7,774 bases of DNA from Acidobacteriota bacterium (GCA_029861655.1 JAOTZA010000155.1:1-7774); one strand, 5' to 3'; shown: positions 1-6,517, counted from the stretch's first letter. Program-made: numbers and translations. Notes: generated from the letters alone by a model not told the origin.

Positions 1-310
1 GCGGCGAACCACTCTCTACGCGGATCTCCGCCGGCGGCAAACCGAGCTCGGACACGACCAACCCAATGAGACGGGTCCGTTCGTCCGCAACGACCTGCTC
101 CGGTAGATCGAAGTCCATCTCCTGGTCGCCAAAGCGAAGTCGATATCCCTCTTTCTGCTCCCGGATACCGACTTCGGCCTCCAAATCAATCGCCACATTG
201 ACCGTGGCCGCGCCGGGGTGCAAAAGCCCGAGAGGCCAGATGTCGAGCGTGCCGCCGGCCAGGTCCACACGGCAACAGGCGCGGGCCCGGACCTCTCTTG
301 CTCTGCTCAC
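1..310 (-). CDS. GHMP-family sugar kinase, N-terminal part
   Basis: First 103 codons of a gene that continues past the left edge. The start of the protein reads VRARACCRVDLAGGTLDIWPLG (residues 7-28 from the GTG), followed by HPGAATVNVAIDLEAEVGI. The R-x-D-L-A-G-G-T-x-D pattern is the substrate-binding N-terminal motif of GHMP kinases (galactokinase, mevalonate kinase and heptose kinase families), which phosphorylate small metabolites with ATP. The diagnostic ATP-binding loop P-x-x-x-G-L-x-S-S lies beyond the window, so neither its intactness nor the substrate can be judged. GTG at 310 was chosen because it begins a few residues before the conserved motif. An in-frame GTG at 358 would overlap the M23 gene by 17 bp, and neither start has a strong ribosome binding site. 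The close spacing suggests co-transcription with the M23 gene, so a cell-envelope sugar substrate is possible but unproven. Confidence 0.82.
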   Translation of the reverse strand, partial: MSRAREVRARACCRVDLAGGTLDIWPLGLLHPGAATVNVAIDLEAEVGIREQKEGYRLRFGDQEMDFDLPEQVVADERTRLIGLVVSELGLPPAEIRVESGSP

Positions 311-341
311 GAGCCGTTTCTCGTGCCGGTGCCCTGGAGGA

Positions 342-1655
342 TCAGCTGGAGGACCCACCGATGCCGGCCGCGAGGACCCGGTCCGTGGGCTCAAACGGCT
401 CTTTTCCGAGGCTCCGCCGGGCCTCGTCGCGCCAAGCCATGAACTCAGGCATCCGCTCAGTTTCCAAGGGCTCTGTCGGTACACTCTTGAGCGATAGAGG
501 ATCGATCCAACGCCCGTTCTTTTGGACACGGTAATCCAGGTGCGGCGCCGTCGAAAGACCGGTCGACCCCACATAGCCGATGACGCTTCCCTGCGTGACT
601 CTCTTTCCTCGTCTTACTCCATCGGCGAATCGAGATAGGTGGAGATAGGCGGTCACAAAGTTGTTCGGGTGCCGAACCTTGATTGTCCTGCCTCCGCCAC
701 GATCCCAACCGGCGGAAAGAACCGTGCCGTTGCCCGTGGCGCGCACGGGGGTTCCTGTAGGTGCTCCGTAATCGACCCCATGGTGCGGCCGGTGGAGCTT
801 GAGGATCGGGTGGAACCGCCGACGACTGAACCTCGACGTGATTCGTGAGTAGCGCAATGGCGAACGCAGAAACATCTTTCGCAGTGGACGACCCTCGGCA
901 TCGTAGTAGCCGTTGTCGGTGCCGAACCGGTATGCCTCGAGAACATCTCCCCGGTTCTCGTAGATCAGCGCAACCACGCCGCCGATCGATTCATAGCGGC
1001 CGTCGAGGTGGACCCTTTCATAGAGCACCCGAAAACGGTCACCTCGCCGCAAGTCACGTGTGAAGTCGAGGTCCCACTGCAACACGTCGGCCATTTCGAG
1101 TGACAGGGAGGCTTCACCGCCTGCGGCCTCGATCGACGTCTCGAGTGCGCCTTCGAGGATGCCGTCGACCTTGTTTCTGTGGACCGATCGCTCGAACTGA
1201 TGCCAATTGACCTCCCACTTGCCACCTCGCCGGTCGGCACTGGCGACCCCTTTGCCGGCGACCACCAACTCGAAGCCCGAGAGGTCTTTGCCGGCGAGCC
1301 GCGCCGCATACTGATCACCGGGCTTGAGCCGTCGCAGATCTGCGAACTGCGCGAGTTGACCCACAAGCTGTGTGGTTTCGGTGCCACTGAGTCCGAAGCC
1401 ACCCAAAACACCCCCGAGCGTCTCGCCGGGCTCGAAAACAAGCGCTACGGGCACACCCTTCAAAACCCCGGACGCGGTAGAAGACGCAACCATTCCCGAT
1501 TGATAGCGGAGCGTCTGGGTCACTGGCAGTGGGGATTCTGCGAAGCCGATGGCGCGCTCGGTCCAGTTAGCCAGCAAGAGACAAGCGCCCAGCAAGAGCG
1601 AAGGCACGGCCAGTCGCAGCCATGCGGTAGCTCTAATCAGTGGTCGGAGCAGCAT
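342..1655 (-). CDS. M23-family (LytM/MepM-like) cell-wall peptidase, membrane-anchored, with altered HxH motif
   Basis: Predicted peptidoglycan endopeptidase, or a regulator derived from one, of 437 residues. N-terminal basic residues and a hydrophobic stretch (about 11-30) form a signal anchor. LLGAC (21-25) resembles a lipobox, but hydrophobicity continues past the Cys. Residues about 75-215 resemble the LysM/OapA-like and middle domains of MepM/Csd3-type M23 proteins (EPGETLGGVL; ADVLQWDLDFTRDLRRGDRFRVLYE). The M23 barrel spans about 268-385: zinc ligands His291 and Asp295 in HHGVDYGAP, His339 in AYLHLSRFA, then STAPHLDYRV. In this last motif the catalytic His372 is kept, but the third zinc ligand, normally His of HxH, is Asp374. 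Asp may still bind zinc. An in-frame stop sits right before the ATG, so the start cannot be further upstream. No good ribosome binding site is seen. It follows the thioredoxin-like gene by 111 bp and precedes the kinase gene by 31 bp. Confidence 0.92.
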   Translation of the reverse strand: MLLRPLIRATAWLRLAVPSLLLGACLLLANWTERAIGFAESPLPVTQTLRYQSGMVASSTASGVLKGVPVALVFEPGETLGGVLGGFGLSGTETTQLVGQLAQFADLRRLKPGDQYAARLAGKDLSGFELVVAGKGVASADRRGGKWEVNWHQFERSVHRNKVDGILEGALETSIEAAGGEASLSLEMADVLQWDLDFTRDLRRGDRFRVLYERVHLDGRYESIGGVVALIYENRGDVLEAYRFGTDNGYYDAEGRPLRKMFLRSPLRYSRITSRFSRRRFHPILKLHRPHHGVDYGAPTGTPVRATGNGTVLSAGWDRGGGRTIKVRHPNNFVTAYLHLSRFADGVRRGKRVTQGSVIGYVGSTGLSTAPHLDYRVQKNGRWIDPLSLKSVPTEPLETERMPEFMAWRDEARRSLGKEPFEPTDRVLAAGIGGSSS

Positions 1656-1658
1656 TCA

Positions 1659-1669
1659 AATATCGGAAT
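1659..1669. repeat. Inverted copy of the sigma/anti-sigma intergenic repeat core
   Basis: AATATCGGAAT on the plus strand here is identical to 11 bp at 2607-2597 read on the minus strand. It ends 3 bp before the M23 ATG. Its orientation is opposite to the copy at the predicted anti-sigma promoter, so it is not a same-direction -35 element for the M23 gene. Confidence 0.4.
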
Positions 1670-1684
1670 GCCGCTGAACGCGGC
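1670..1684. repeat. Short hairpin GCCGC-N5-GCGGC just before the M23 start
   Basis: Perfect 5-bp GC-only arms with a 5-nt loop, ending 14 bp before the M23 start codon. In the mRNA it would form a small stem next to the translation start, where no clear ribosome binding site is visible. It may limit translation, or be chance in GC-rich sequence. Confidence 0.35.
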
Positions 1685-1704
1685 GCTCTCACCCTGTAGC
1701 AACC

Positions 1705-1726
1705 CTAGCAAACGCGCAAATGCTAG
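1705..1726. repeat. Inverted repeat CTAGCA-N10-TGCTAG upstream of the M23 gene
   Basis: Perfect 6-bp arms separated by aacgcgcaaa, in the 111-bp gap between the thioredoxin-like gene and the M23 gene. On the plus strand TAGCAA also occurs twice at 9-bp spacing (about 1697-1711). The arms are short and the spacing long, so it is more like an operator than a terminator. No T-run follows on the minus strand. Confidence 0.4.
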
Positions 1727-1766
1727 CACGGCAGATCTTCGGCCCTGGCAACCCGGGATAGAGCGT

Positions 1767-2249
1767 TTAACTCAGTATCTGAGTCAACAGCTGGTCTGCA
1801 CCTCGGGGCGGCAGTTTGCCGCTAAAAACGGTCTTGCCCTCCCGCAAAACGAGGAGACCGGGCAGATAGGTCACGGCGTGTCTCTTGGAGAACGACCCGT
1901 CCTCGTCGATGGCGATCTCCACCTCGACGTCGCTGCCGACAAATGCTTCAACCTCTTCCGCCGTCTCCTGGAAACTCACCAGGAGCACTCGCGCTTCGCC
2001 GCCCCACTTCTTCTCGAGTGCCTTCACCTTTGGAAGAACGTCGCGGCACCGCGGCGACCACGAGGCATAGACGACGATCAGGACTGTCCCCTGGTCGAGC
2101 GACTCTCCATCGAGATCACCACCGCTCAGGTTTGTCAAACCGGCTCCCACCGGCAGGGCCGCAAGCGATGAAACGGTAAGCAGAAGCGCTGTCACGACAG
2201 CTCCACAGGCTAGCCGTATGCGAGGTTTGTAGTCGAGGGACAACTGCAT
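1767..2249 (-). CDS. Exported thioredoxin-fold (TlpA/thioredoxin-like) protein with a one-cysteine active site
   Basis: Protein of 160 residues. The N-terminus has basic residues (KPRIR, 8-12) and a long hydrophobic stretch (about 13-36), so it is probably exported to the periplasm or held by an uncleaved anchor. The rest has the thioredoxin order: LIVVYASWSPRCRDVLPKVKALEKKW (57-82), a central region EARVLLVSFQET, DEDGSFSKRHAVTYLPGLLVL with the conserved cis-Pro130, and the closing strand and helix (GKTVFSG...LLTQILS). The usual W-C-x-x-C is W64-S65-P66-R67-C68, so the nucleophilic first cysteine is Ser and only the resolving-position Cys remains. Normal thiol-disulfide exchange should therefore be lost. 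A glutathionylation, binding or chaperone role, or a monothiol mechanism, is possible. It starts 15 bp after the anti-sigma stop and very likely shares its transcript. The fold is confident; the function is unknown. Confidence 0.85.
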   Translation of the reverse strand: MQLSLDYKPRIRLACGAVVTALLLTVSSLAALPVGAGLTNLSGGDLDGESLDQGTVLIVVYASWSPRCRDVLPKVKALEKKWGGEARVLLVSFQETAEEVEAFVGSDVEVEIAIDEDGSFSKRHAVTYLPGLLVLREGKTVFSGKLPPRGADQLLTQILS

Positions 2250-2264
2250 GATGTCTCAGCCCGT

Positions 2265-2492
2265 TTATCTTCGCTTTGGAAGGCTGGTCAGGATACGGGA
2301 CCGCAGCCTCTCGGGGGCAGGTAAGCGGGGACTGCGCTGCCGCACCACGCGGAGAAACATCTGAGCACGCAGGATTCGGTCTGCACAACGCGGACAACCT
2401 GCCACGTGGCTGCGAAACACCACCAGTAGATCGTCCTCCATCTCGTTATCGGTATAGAGGAAGACAACCTCTCTGACCTCTCGGCACTCCAT
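2265..2492 (-). CDS. Zinc-binding anti-sigma factor (zf-HC2/RsrA-like)
   Basis: Small cytoplasmic protein expected to bind and inactivate the sigma factor encoded just upstream. It has 75 residues from the ATG chosen here. The longer in-frame frame opens at a TTG, and the ATG has a GAGAG 5 nt upstream. The ZAS (zinc anti-sigma) motif is complete: Cys3 in MECREV, then His29-x3-Cys33-x2-Cys36 in SHVAGCPRC. Between them, FLYTDNEMEDD aligns with the acidic helix of RsrA-type proteins. The C-terminus LRSRILTSLPKRR resembles the usual family end. There is no hydrophobic segment, so unlike many ECF partners it is not membrane-bound. In RsrA, oxidation of the His/Cys zinc site releases the sigma factor, and the same residues are present here; redox sensing is inference. 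It lacks the extra C-terminal cysteines of Streptomyces RsrA. Fifteen bp separate it from the next gene. Confidence 0.85.
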   Translation of the reverse strand: MECREVREVVFLYTDNEMEDDLLVVFRSHVAGCPRCADRILRAQMFLRVVRQRSPRLPAPERLRSRILTSLPKRR

Positions 2493-2575
2493 TTTGACTC
2501 TCAGACCGTGGCTCCGACTCGACAATTGCGTTCGCGTTGTAGTCTCCGCCGTTTCCAGAGCGGTCGCTATAAGTT

Positions 2576-2601
2576 AACGGCTCGCCATGCTCCGATATTC
2601 C
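2576..2601 (-). promoter_or_regulatory. Predicted ECF (SigR-type) promoter for the anti-sigma/thioredoxin-like genes
   Basis: On the minus strand GGAAT (2601-2597) is followed after exactly 18 nt by GTT (2578-2576). The published SigR promoter consensus is GGGAAT-N18-GTT, so this site matches all but the first base. It lies just downstream of a SigR-like sigma gene and about 84 bp upstream of the anti-sigma ATG. That is where a promoter controlled by the sigma factor would feed negative regulation back. The match is seen in sequence; function is inferred. Confidence 0.5.
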
Positions 2602-2609
2602 GATATTCC
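2592..2609. repeat. Tandem GGAATATC repeat between the sigma and anti-sigma genes
   Basis: Read on the minus strand this is GGAATATCGGAATATCGG, two exact 8-bp units plus a GG. It starts 12 bp after the sigma stop codon. The second unit overlaps the proposed -35 element of the anti-sigma promoter, so it may be a doubled -35-like element or a binding site for a regulator. An inverted 11-bp copy of its core occurs upstream of the M23 peptidase gene. Confidence 0.6.
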
Positions 2610-2621
2610 GGGCAGCTCGCT

Positions 2622-3272
2622 CTAGGAGCCGGCCTTTTCTGAATCGCTTCCAACCGTTTGGTCCGCCGACCGCCGGGAGCGCATCCGGGCCGGCTGCCCT
2701 GAGCGAAGATACCCGTGCTCGCGTGCGTAGCCCAGCATCGCCGCCTCGAGCAGCTTGCGTCCCCGGTATAACCGGCTCATCACCGTGCCCAGAGGTACTT
2801 CCAGAATCTGGGCGATCTCTTTGTAGGAGAAGCCCTCGAGATCCGCCAGAACGATCGCCATTCGATAGTCGTCGGGTAGCTCATCTATCGCTCGCTGGAC
2901 ATCCTCGTCCAGTACTCCTTCGAGAAGCTCCTGTTCGGGACCCTTGACGGTCTGCGCCGCGTCGTGGACCTGGTTCTCGAAGGCGTCTTCGATCTCCGCA
3001 AAGTCACTCTGCGGAGGGGTTCTCTGCTTTTTGCGATAGCTGTTGATGAATGTATTCTTGAGAATCTTGAACAGCCATGCCTTGAAGTTCGTACCCGGCT
3101 CGAACTTGTCGTAGTACTTGTAGGCCTTGAGATAGGCCTCCTGAACGAGATCCTCCGCGTCCTCGGCGTTGCGGGCCATTCGCAGCGCGGTGTTGTAGAG
3201 CGAGTCCACAAACGGCATGGCCACCGCTTCGAACTCGTCGTCGTCCTGCCGCTTTCTAATCGCCTGCGTCAC
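2622..3272 (-). CDS. ECF-subfamily RNA polymerase sigma factor (SigR/SigH/RpoE-like)
   Basis: Alternative sigma-70 factor that would direct RNA polymerase to a stress regulon. With the GTG start chosen here it has 216 residues; a TTG 24 bp upstream would add 8. Sigma region 2 spans about 18-85, with the core-binding and -10-recognition signature NAEDAEDLVQEAYLKAY (35-51) and FKAWLFKILKNTFINSYRKKQR (63-84). An acidic linker follows (about 88-123). Region 4 spans about 124-178 and carries a helix-turn-helix in YKEIAQILEVPLGTVMSRLYRGRKLL (150-175) for -35 recognition. The basic/polar tail after about 190 is not part of a known domain. The style, and the adjacent gene for a small zinc-binding anti-sigma factor, match the SigR/SigH group that answers to thiol-oxidative stress in actinobacteria. 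That signal is inference for this organism. It lies 154 bp after nuoN, so it probably has its own promoter, though read-through from nuo cannot be excluded. Confidence 0.93.
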   Translation of the reverse strand: MTQAIRKRQDDDEFEAVAMPFVDSLYNTALRMARNAEDAEDLVQEAYLKAYKYYDKFEPGTNFKAWLFKILKNTFINSYRKKQRTPPQSDFAEIEDAFENQVHDAAQTVKGPEQELLEGVLDEDVQRAIDELPDDYRMAIVLADLEGFSYKEIAQILEVPLGTVMSRLYRGRKLLEAAMLGYAREHGYLRSGQPARMRSRRSADQTVGSDSEKAGS

Positions 3273-3282
3273 TGCACTACTA

Positions 3283-3287
3283 CTCCC
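3283..3287 (-). promoter_or_regulatory. Likely ribosome binding site of the sigma factor gene
   Basis: GGGAG on the minus strand, 10 nt before the GTG at 3272. It supports that GTG over the in-frame TTG at 3296, which has no purine-rich stretch upstream. The spacing is slightly long. Confidence 0.5.
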
Positions 3288-3372
3288 GCGACCCAAATAC
3301 GCACAAAGCGTGCCAGTGTTCTATGACCCCTCCAGGCGGCAAACCAACCACCAGCTATCCGGCCGTCACCCA

Positions 3373-3382
3373 TCGTGCACGA
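3373..3382. repeat. Perfect 10-bp palindrome upstream of the sigma factor gene
   Basis: TCGTGCACGA is its own reverse complement. It sits in the 154-bp gap between nuoN and the sigma factor gene, about 100 bp upstream of the sigma start. It could be an operator for a dimeric regulator, but one 10-bp palindrome is weak evidence. No clear promoter was recognised next to it. A GGAAC lies just upstream on the minus strand without a matching GTT at the usual spacing. Confidence 0.3.
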
Positions 3383-3426
3383 CTAAAGCCGTTCCAGCCT
3401 TGCCGCCAGTGGAGCCTGAACTGTGA

Positions 3427-4902
3427 CTAGGGCAAGGGTAGCAGGCTGCCCTTGGCCAACTCGATCAGTGGGCCCGGTAACAACCCGAGCAGCACGGTAA
3501 TCACGGCGCAAAGGCCTACGGTTGCCAACAGACCCGGCGCATAGAGTGGTTCGGGCGTCGTGTCCTCGGCGTCCTTGAGATACATTTGAACGATCAGGCC
3601 CATGTAGTAATAGAGCGAAATCGCACTGGTAAGGACACCCACCACCGCGACCCAGACCCACCCGGCCTCGACCGCGGCGGCGAAGAGGTAGATTTTGCCG
3701 ACAAAGCCACCAGTCGGTGGGATTCCTGTGAGCGCCAGCAAGAAGATCATCATCGACGCCGCCAGAAAAGGCGCCCGCCGGGCCAATCCGGCGTAATCCT
3801 CGTAGGTCTCGCCCGCATAGGCACGGCGCTCCAGCAGGACCACGGTGCCGAAAGCGCCGGCGGTGATGAAGGTATAGGCCGCTAGATAGAAGAGAACCGC
3901 CCATTGACCGTCCTCGGTGGCCGTCAAGACTCCGATCAGAACATAGCCCGCATGAGCGATCGAACTGTAGGCCAGCATGCGTTTGACATTCTTCTGTGTC
4001 AGCGCGGCGAGGTTGCCCCAGATCATCGTGATTGTCGCAAGGGCGGCTGTCAGCCACTGCCAATCGGGCGTCAAGAAAGCCAACCCTTGGTAGAAAATCC
4101 TTACCAAGACGGCAAAGGAGGCTGCCTTTGAAGCGATCGCCAGAAAACTGGTGATCGGAGTCGGCGCACCGACATAGACATCCGGTGTCCAAACGTGGAA
4201 CGGAACCACCGCGACCTTGAAGAAGAGACCCATTGCAAGAAGAAGCCAGCCGAGAGCGACGAGCACCTGGCCGTCGCCGGCCGCCACGGCCAAGCTCAGC
4301 GCGTCACTCAAACCCGCAAGCTCGAGCGTACCGGTGGCGCCATAGAGAAGCGAGACGCCATAGAGCAAGATGCCGCTCGATAGCGCACCCAACACGAAGT
4401 ACTTGAGCGCCGCTTCGGTGGACTTGAGCTGATGCTTGAAGTAGCCGGCCAGGATGTAACTCGAAAGCGCCATCAACTCGAGCGAGATCCAGATCGACAG
4501 CAGGTTAAAACCGCTGACCATCAACAGCATGCCGGTGGTAGCGAAGAGGATGAGGGCGTAGTACTCCCCCGGCCGGTAACCACCTTCGGCGACAAAGCGC
4601 TCGGAGAGAAAGATCGTCAGGGTCGCAGCGATCAGGAGCAGGATCTTCCAGAAGAACGCGTAGCCGTCGAGAACAAACATCCCCGACAGAATCACCTCGG
4701 GAACTTCGCGTCCACCCTGCAACCAAAACACCAGCCCACCGGTCATCGCCAGGGCCGCGACCGCACACACCGAGCAGCCACGGTGACCATTCCCGCCGTT
4801 GTCGCGGCCGTACGAACCGGCGACCAGCATCGCCATTCCCGCCACCGCGAGAAAAATCTCGGGAGCAAGGAGAAGAAAGTCTCTGATCGGAATCGCCGTC
4901 AT
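3427..4902 (-). CDS. nuoN: NADH-quinone oxidoreductase subunit N (NuoN)
   Basis: Third antiporter-like proton-pumping subunit of complex I, lying next to NuoA/J/K in the assembled membrane arm. It has 491 residues, normal for the family. Visible hallmarks are Glu142 in LLSIWISLELMALSSYILAG, Lys229 in FFKVAVVPFHVWTPDVYVGAPTP, Lys259 in AIASKAASF, LTQKNVKRMLAYSSIAHAGY (301-320), and Lys403 in GIPPTGGFVGKIYLF. They correspond to the conserved Glu and Lys residues of the proton path in E. coli NuoN (E133, K217, K247, K395). A GRDNGGNGHRG loop follows the first helix. Starts with ATG 6 bp after the nuoM stop and has no good ribosome binding site of its own, so coupling to nuoM translation is likely. 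It is the last nuo gene here, as in most nuoA-N operons, and is followed by a 154-bp gap before the sigma factor gene. I see no clear intrinsic terminator in that gap. Confidence 0.98.
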   Translation of the reverse strand: MTAIPIRDFLLLAPEIFLAVAGMAMLVAGSYGRDNGGNGHRGCSVCAVAALAMTGGLVFWLQGGREVPEVILSGMFVLDGYAFFWKILLLIAATLTIFLSERFVAEGGYRPGEYYALILFATTGMLLMVSGFNLLSIWISLELMALSSYILAGYFKHQLKSTEAALKYFVLGALSSGILLYGVSLLYGATGTLELAGLSDALSLAVAAGDGQVLVALGWLLLAMGLFFKVAVVPFHVWTPDVYVGAPTPITSFLAIASKAASFAVLVRIFYQGLAFLTPDWQWLTAALATITMIWGNLAALTQKNVKRMLAYSSIAHAGYVLIGVLTATEDGQWAVLFYLAAYTFITAGAFGTVVLLERRAYAGETYEDYAGLARRAPFLAASMMIFLLALTGIPPTGGFVGKIYLFAAAVEAGWVWVAVVGVLTSAISLYYYMGLIVQMYLKDAEDTTPEPLYAPGLLATVGLCAVITVLLGLLPGPLIELAKGSLLPLP

Positions 4903-4908
4903 CGCAGT

Positions 4909-6492
4909 CTAGTGTTCGTTCTCGGAATGAACGGCGGCCGGTTGCAGCACGGCTCCGGTTCCCATTTCTCGCTCGCCGACCTTTTGGACGATGTAGTCGA
5001 TGGGTTGCTCCAGCACTCGGAAGAACGGCTTCGGATAGAGACCGATCCAAAAACAGAGCACCACGATGGGTAGCAGATAGGCCAGCTCGCGTCCGTTCAG
5101 ATCCTTCAGATTCTCGTTCTCGCTTCCTTTCAAGGGCCCAAAGAACACCCGTTGATACATCCACAGCATGTAGGCCGCCCCCAGGACGATCCCTATGGCG
5201 CCAACCAGAGCCCACCACCAAACCCGATTAAAAGCACCGACAAGAATCGTGAACTCGCCAACAAAGCCGTTGAGCGTCGGTAAGCCGATCGACGACATGG
5301 TGATGATCAAGAAGATCGTGGCGAACTTCGGCATTACCGCCGAAATCCCGCCGTACTCCGCGATCATCCGCGTGTGCCGGCGCTCATAAATGACTCCTAC
5401 CAGAAGAAAGAGGGCGCCGGTCGAAAGCCCGTGGTTGATCATCTGCAAGACGCTGCCGTTGAGACCCGGCCCGTTGAGCGCAAAGAGCCCCAGCATCACA
5501 AACCCCAAATGGCTCACCGAGGAGTAGGCCACCAGCTTCTTCATGTCCTTTTGCGCCATCGCCACCAGCGCGCCATAGACGATGCCGATGATCGACAAGA
5601 ACGCCATCCAAGGAAGAAGTCGCCACGTCGCCTCCGGGAGGATCGGCAGCGAAAAACGCACAAAGCCGTAGGTGCCCATCTTCAAGAGCACGCCGGCAAG
5701 GATCACCGAACCAGCCGTGGGCGCCTCGACGTGGGCGTCTGGTAGCCAGGTGTGAAAGGGAAACATCGGCACCTTGATCGCAAAACCCACAAAGAAAGCG
5801 AGAAACACCCAGAACTGGAGGTCGCCTGGGATCGAGTTCGAGATCTCGTGGAACTGTGGAATAAAGAAGGTGCGTTCGTTGCCGAGACCGCCGTACCCGA
5901 GAAGACCGCTTGAGTTGTAGAAGTACAACGCCAGGATGCCGAGCAGCATTAGGACCGAGCCCACGAGTGTGTACAGGAAGAACTTGATCGCCGCGTAGAG
6001 CCTCCGTGGACCGCCCCAGATACCGATCAAGAAATACATCGGCACCAGCATGACTTCCCAGAACACATAGAAGAGAAAGAAGTCCATCGCCATGAAGACA
6101 CCCAGCATCCCCGTCTGCAGGAGCAACATGAAGACGTAGTACTCCTTCTCACGAACCTCGATAGCCGACCACGAGGAGAGAAAAGCGAGGACGCCGAGAA
6201 AAGTGGTCAACAGAACCAGCAGCAGTGAGATCCCGTCGATACCGAACTCGTAGCGCACACCAAGAGTCTTGATCCAGGTCGCGCTCTCGCGGAACTGGAA
6301 CAGATCGCCACCGCGCTCAAATGCGAACCAGAGCGGCAACGAGATCACAAAGTCGATAACCGCTACCCACGTTGCGAACCGGCGAATTGAGCCGCCATTG
6401 TCCTTGTTCATAAAGAGCACGAGAATGGCTCCGAACAACGGGATGTAGCAGACGATGCTCAGAATCGGGATGTCTTGGACCCAGTCGAACAT
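4909..6492 (-). CDS. nuoM: NADH-quinone oxidoreductase subunit M (NuoM)
   Basis: Second antiporter-like proton-pumping subunit of complex I, an integral inner-membrane protein of 527 residues, close to the family's usual size (about 500). The ATG start is supported by a strong ribosome binding site 5 nt upstream. Key residues by family comparison: Glu146 in FWEVMLVPMYFLIGIWGG, Lys240 in FAIKVPMFPFHTWLPDAHVEAPT, Lys271 in LLKMGTYGFVRF, and Glu413 in LNGFVGEFTIL. These match the E. coli NuoM residues E144, K234, K265 and E407 needed for proton transfer. The stretch AMAQKDMKKLVAYSSVSHLGFVMLG (312-336) is the conserved antiporter signature. About 14 hydrophobic segments are expected, and the sequence is hydrophobic nearly throughout. 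The polar tail (about 504-527, ending HSENEH) is unremarkable. It sits between nuoL and nuoN in one transcription unit, with its stop 6 bp before nuoN, suggesting translational coupling. Confidence 0.98.
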   Translation of the reverse strand: MFDWVQDIPILSIVCYIPLFGAILVLFMNKDNGGSIRRFATWVAVIDFVISLPLWFAFERGGDLFQFRESATWIKTLGVRYEFGIDGISLLLVLLTTFLGVLAFLSSWSAIEVREKEYYVFMLLLQTGMLGVFMAMDFFLFYVFWEVMLVPMYFLIGIWGGPRRLYAAIKFFLYTLVGSVLMLLGILALYFYNSSGLLGYGGLGNERTFFIPQFHEISNSIPGDLQFWVFLAFFVGFAIKVPMFPFHTWLPDAHVEAPTAGSVILAGVLLKMGTYGFVRFSLPILPEATWRLLPWMAFLSIIGIVYGALVAMAQKDMKKLVAYSSVSHLGFVMLGLFALNGPGLNGSVLQMINHGLSTGALFLLVGVIYERRHTRMIAEYGGISAVMPKFATIFLIITMSSIGLPTLNGFVGEFTILVGAFNRVWWWALVGAIGIVLGAAYMLWMYQRVFFGPLKGSENENLKDLNGRELAYLLPIVVLCFWIGLYPKPFFRVLEQPIDYIVQKVGEREMGTGAVLQPAAVHSENEH

Positions 6493-6497
6493 GGATT

Positions 6498-6503
6498 TCT
6501 CCT
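6498..6503 (-). promoter_or_regulatory. Ribosome binding site of nuoM
   Basis: AGGAGA read on the minus strand, 5 nt upstream of the nuoM ATG. It is the clearest Shine-Dalgarno sequence in the window and fixes the nuoM start. It lies in the 25-bp gap after the nuoL stop. Confidence 0.85.
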
Positions 6504-6517
6504 AGCGGTCTTCAACC

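Noticed and set aside
16..270. An 84-codon minus-strand frame at the left edge
   Set aside because: It lies in a different frame from the GHMP kinase motif, which occupies the same strand and explains the region.
1179..2171. A 330-codon open frame on the plus strand, antisense to the M23 5' end, the gap and the thioredoxin-like gene
   Set aside because: It is antisense to two genes with clear family motifs, and its translation shows no recognisable domain or membrane pattern. Long antisense frames are expected in GC-rich DNA.
2523..2525. TTG as start of the anti-sigma gene, adding 11 residues
   Set aside because: The ATG at 2492 starts right at the conserved MECREV zinc-ligand segment and has a purine-rich GAGAG at suitable spacing.
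3390..3426. Possible intrinsic terminator after nuoN
   Set aside because: The imperfect stem (GTTC...GAAC) has several mismatches and no T-run follows on the minus strand.
4432..5073. A 213-codon plus-strand open frame across the nuoN/nuoM junction
   Set aside because: Antisense to two certain complex I genes; the product is very rich in charged residues, Gln and His, as expected for the reverse of hydrophobic membrane-protein codons.
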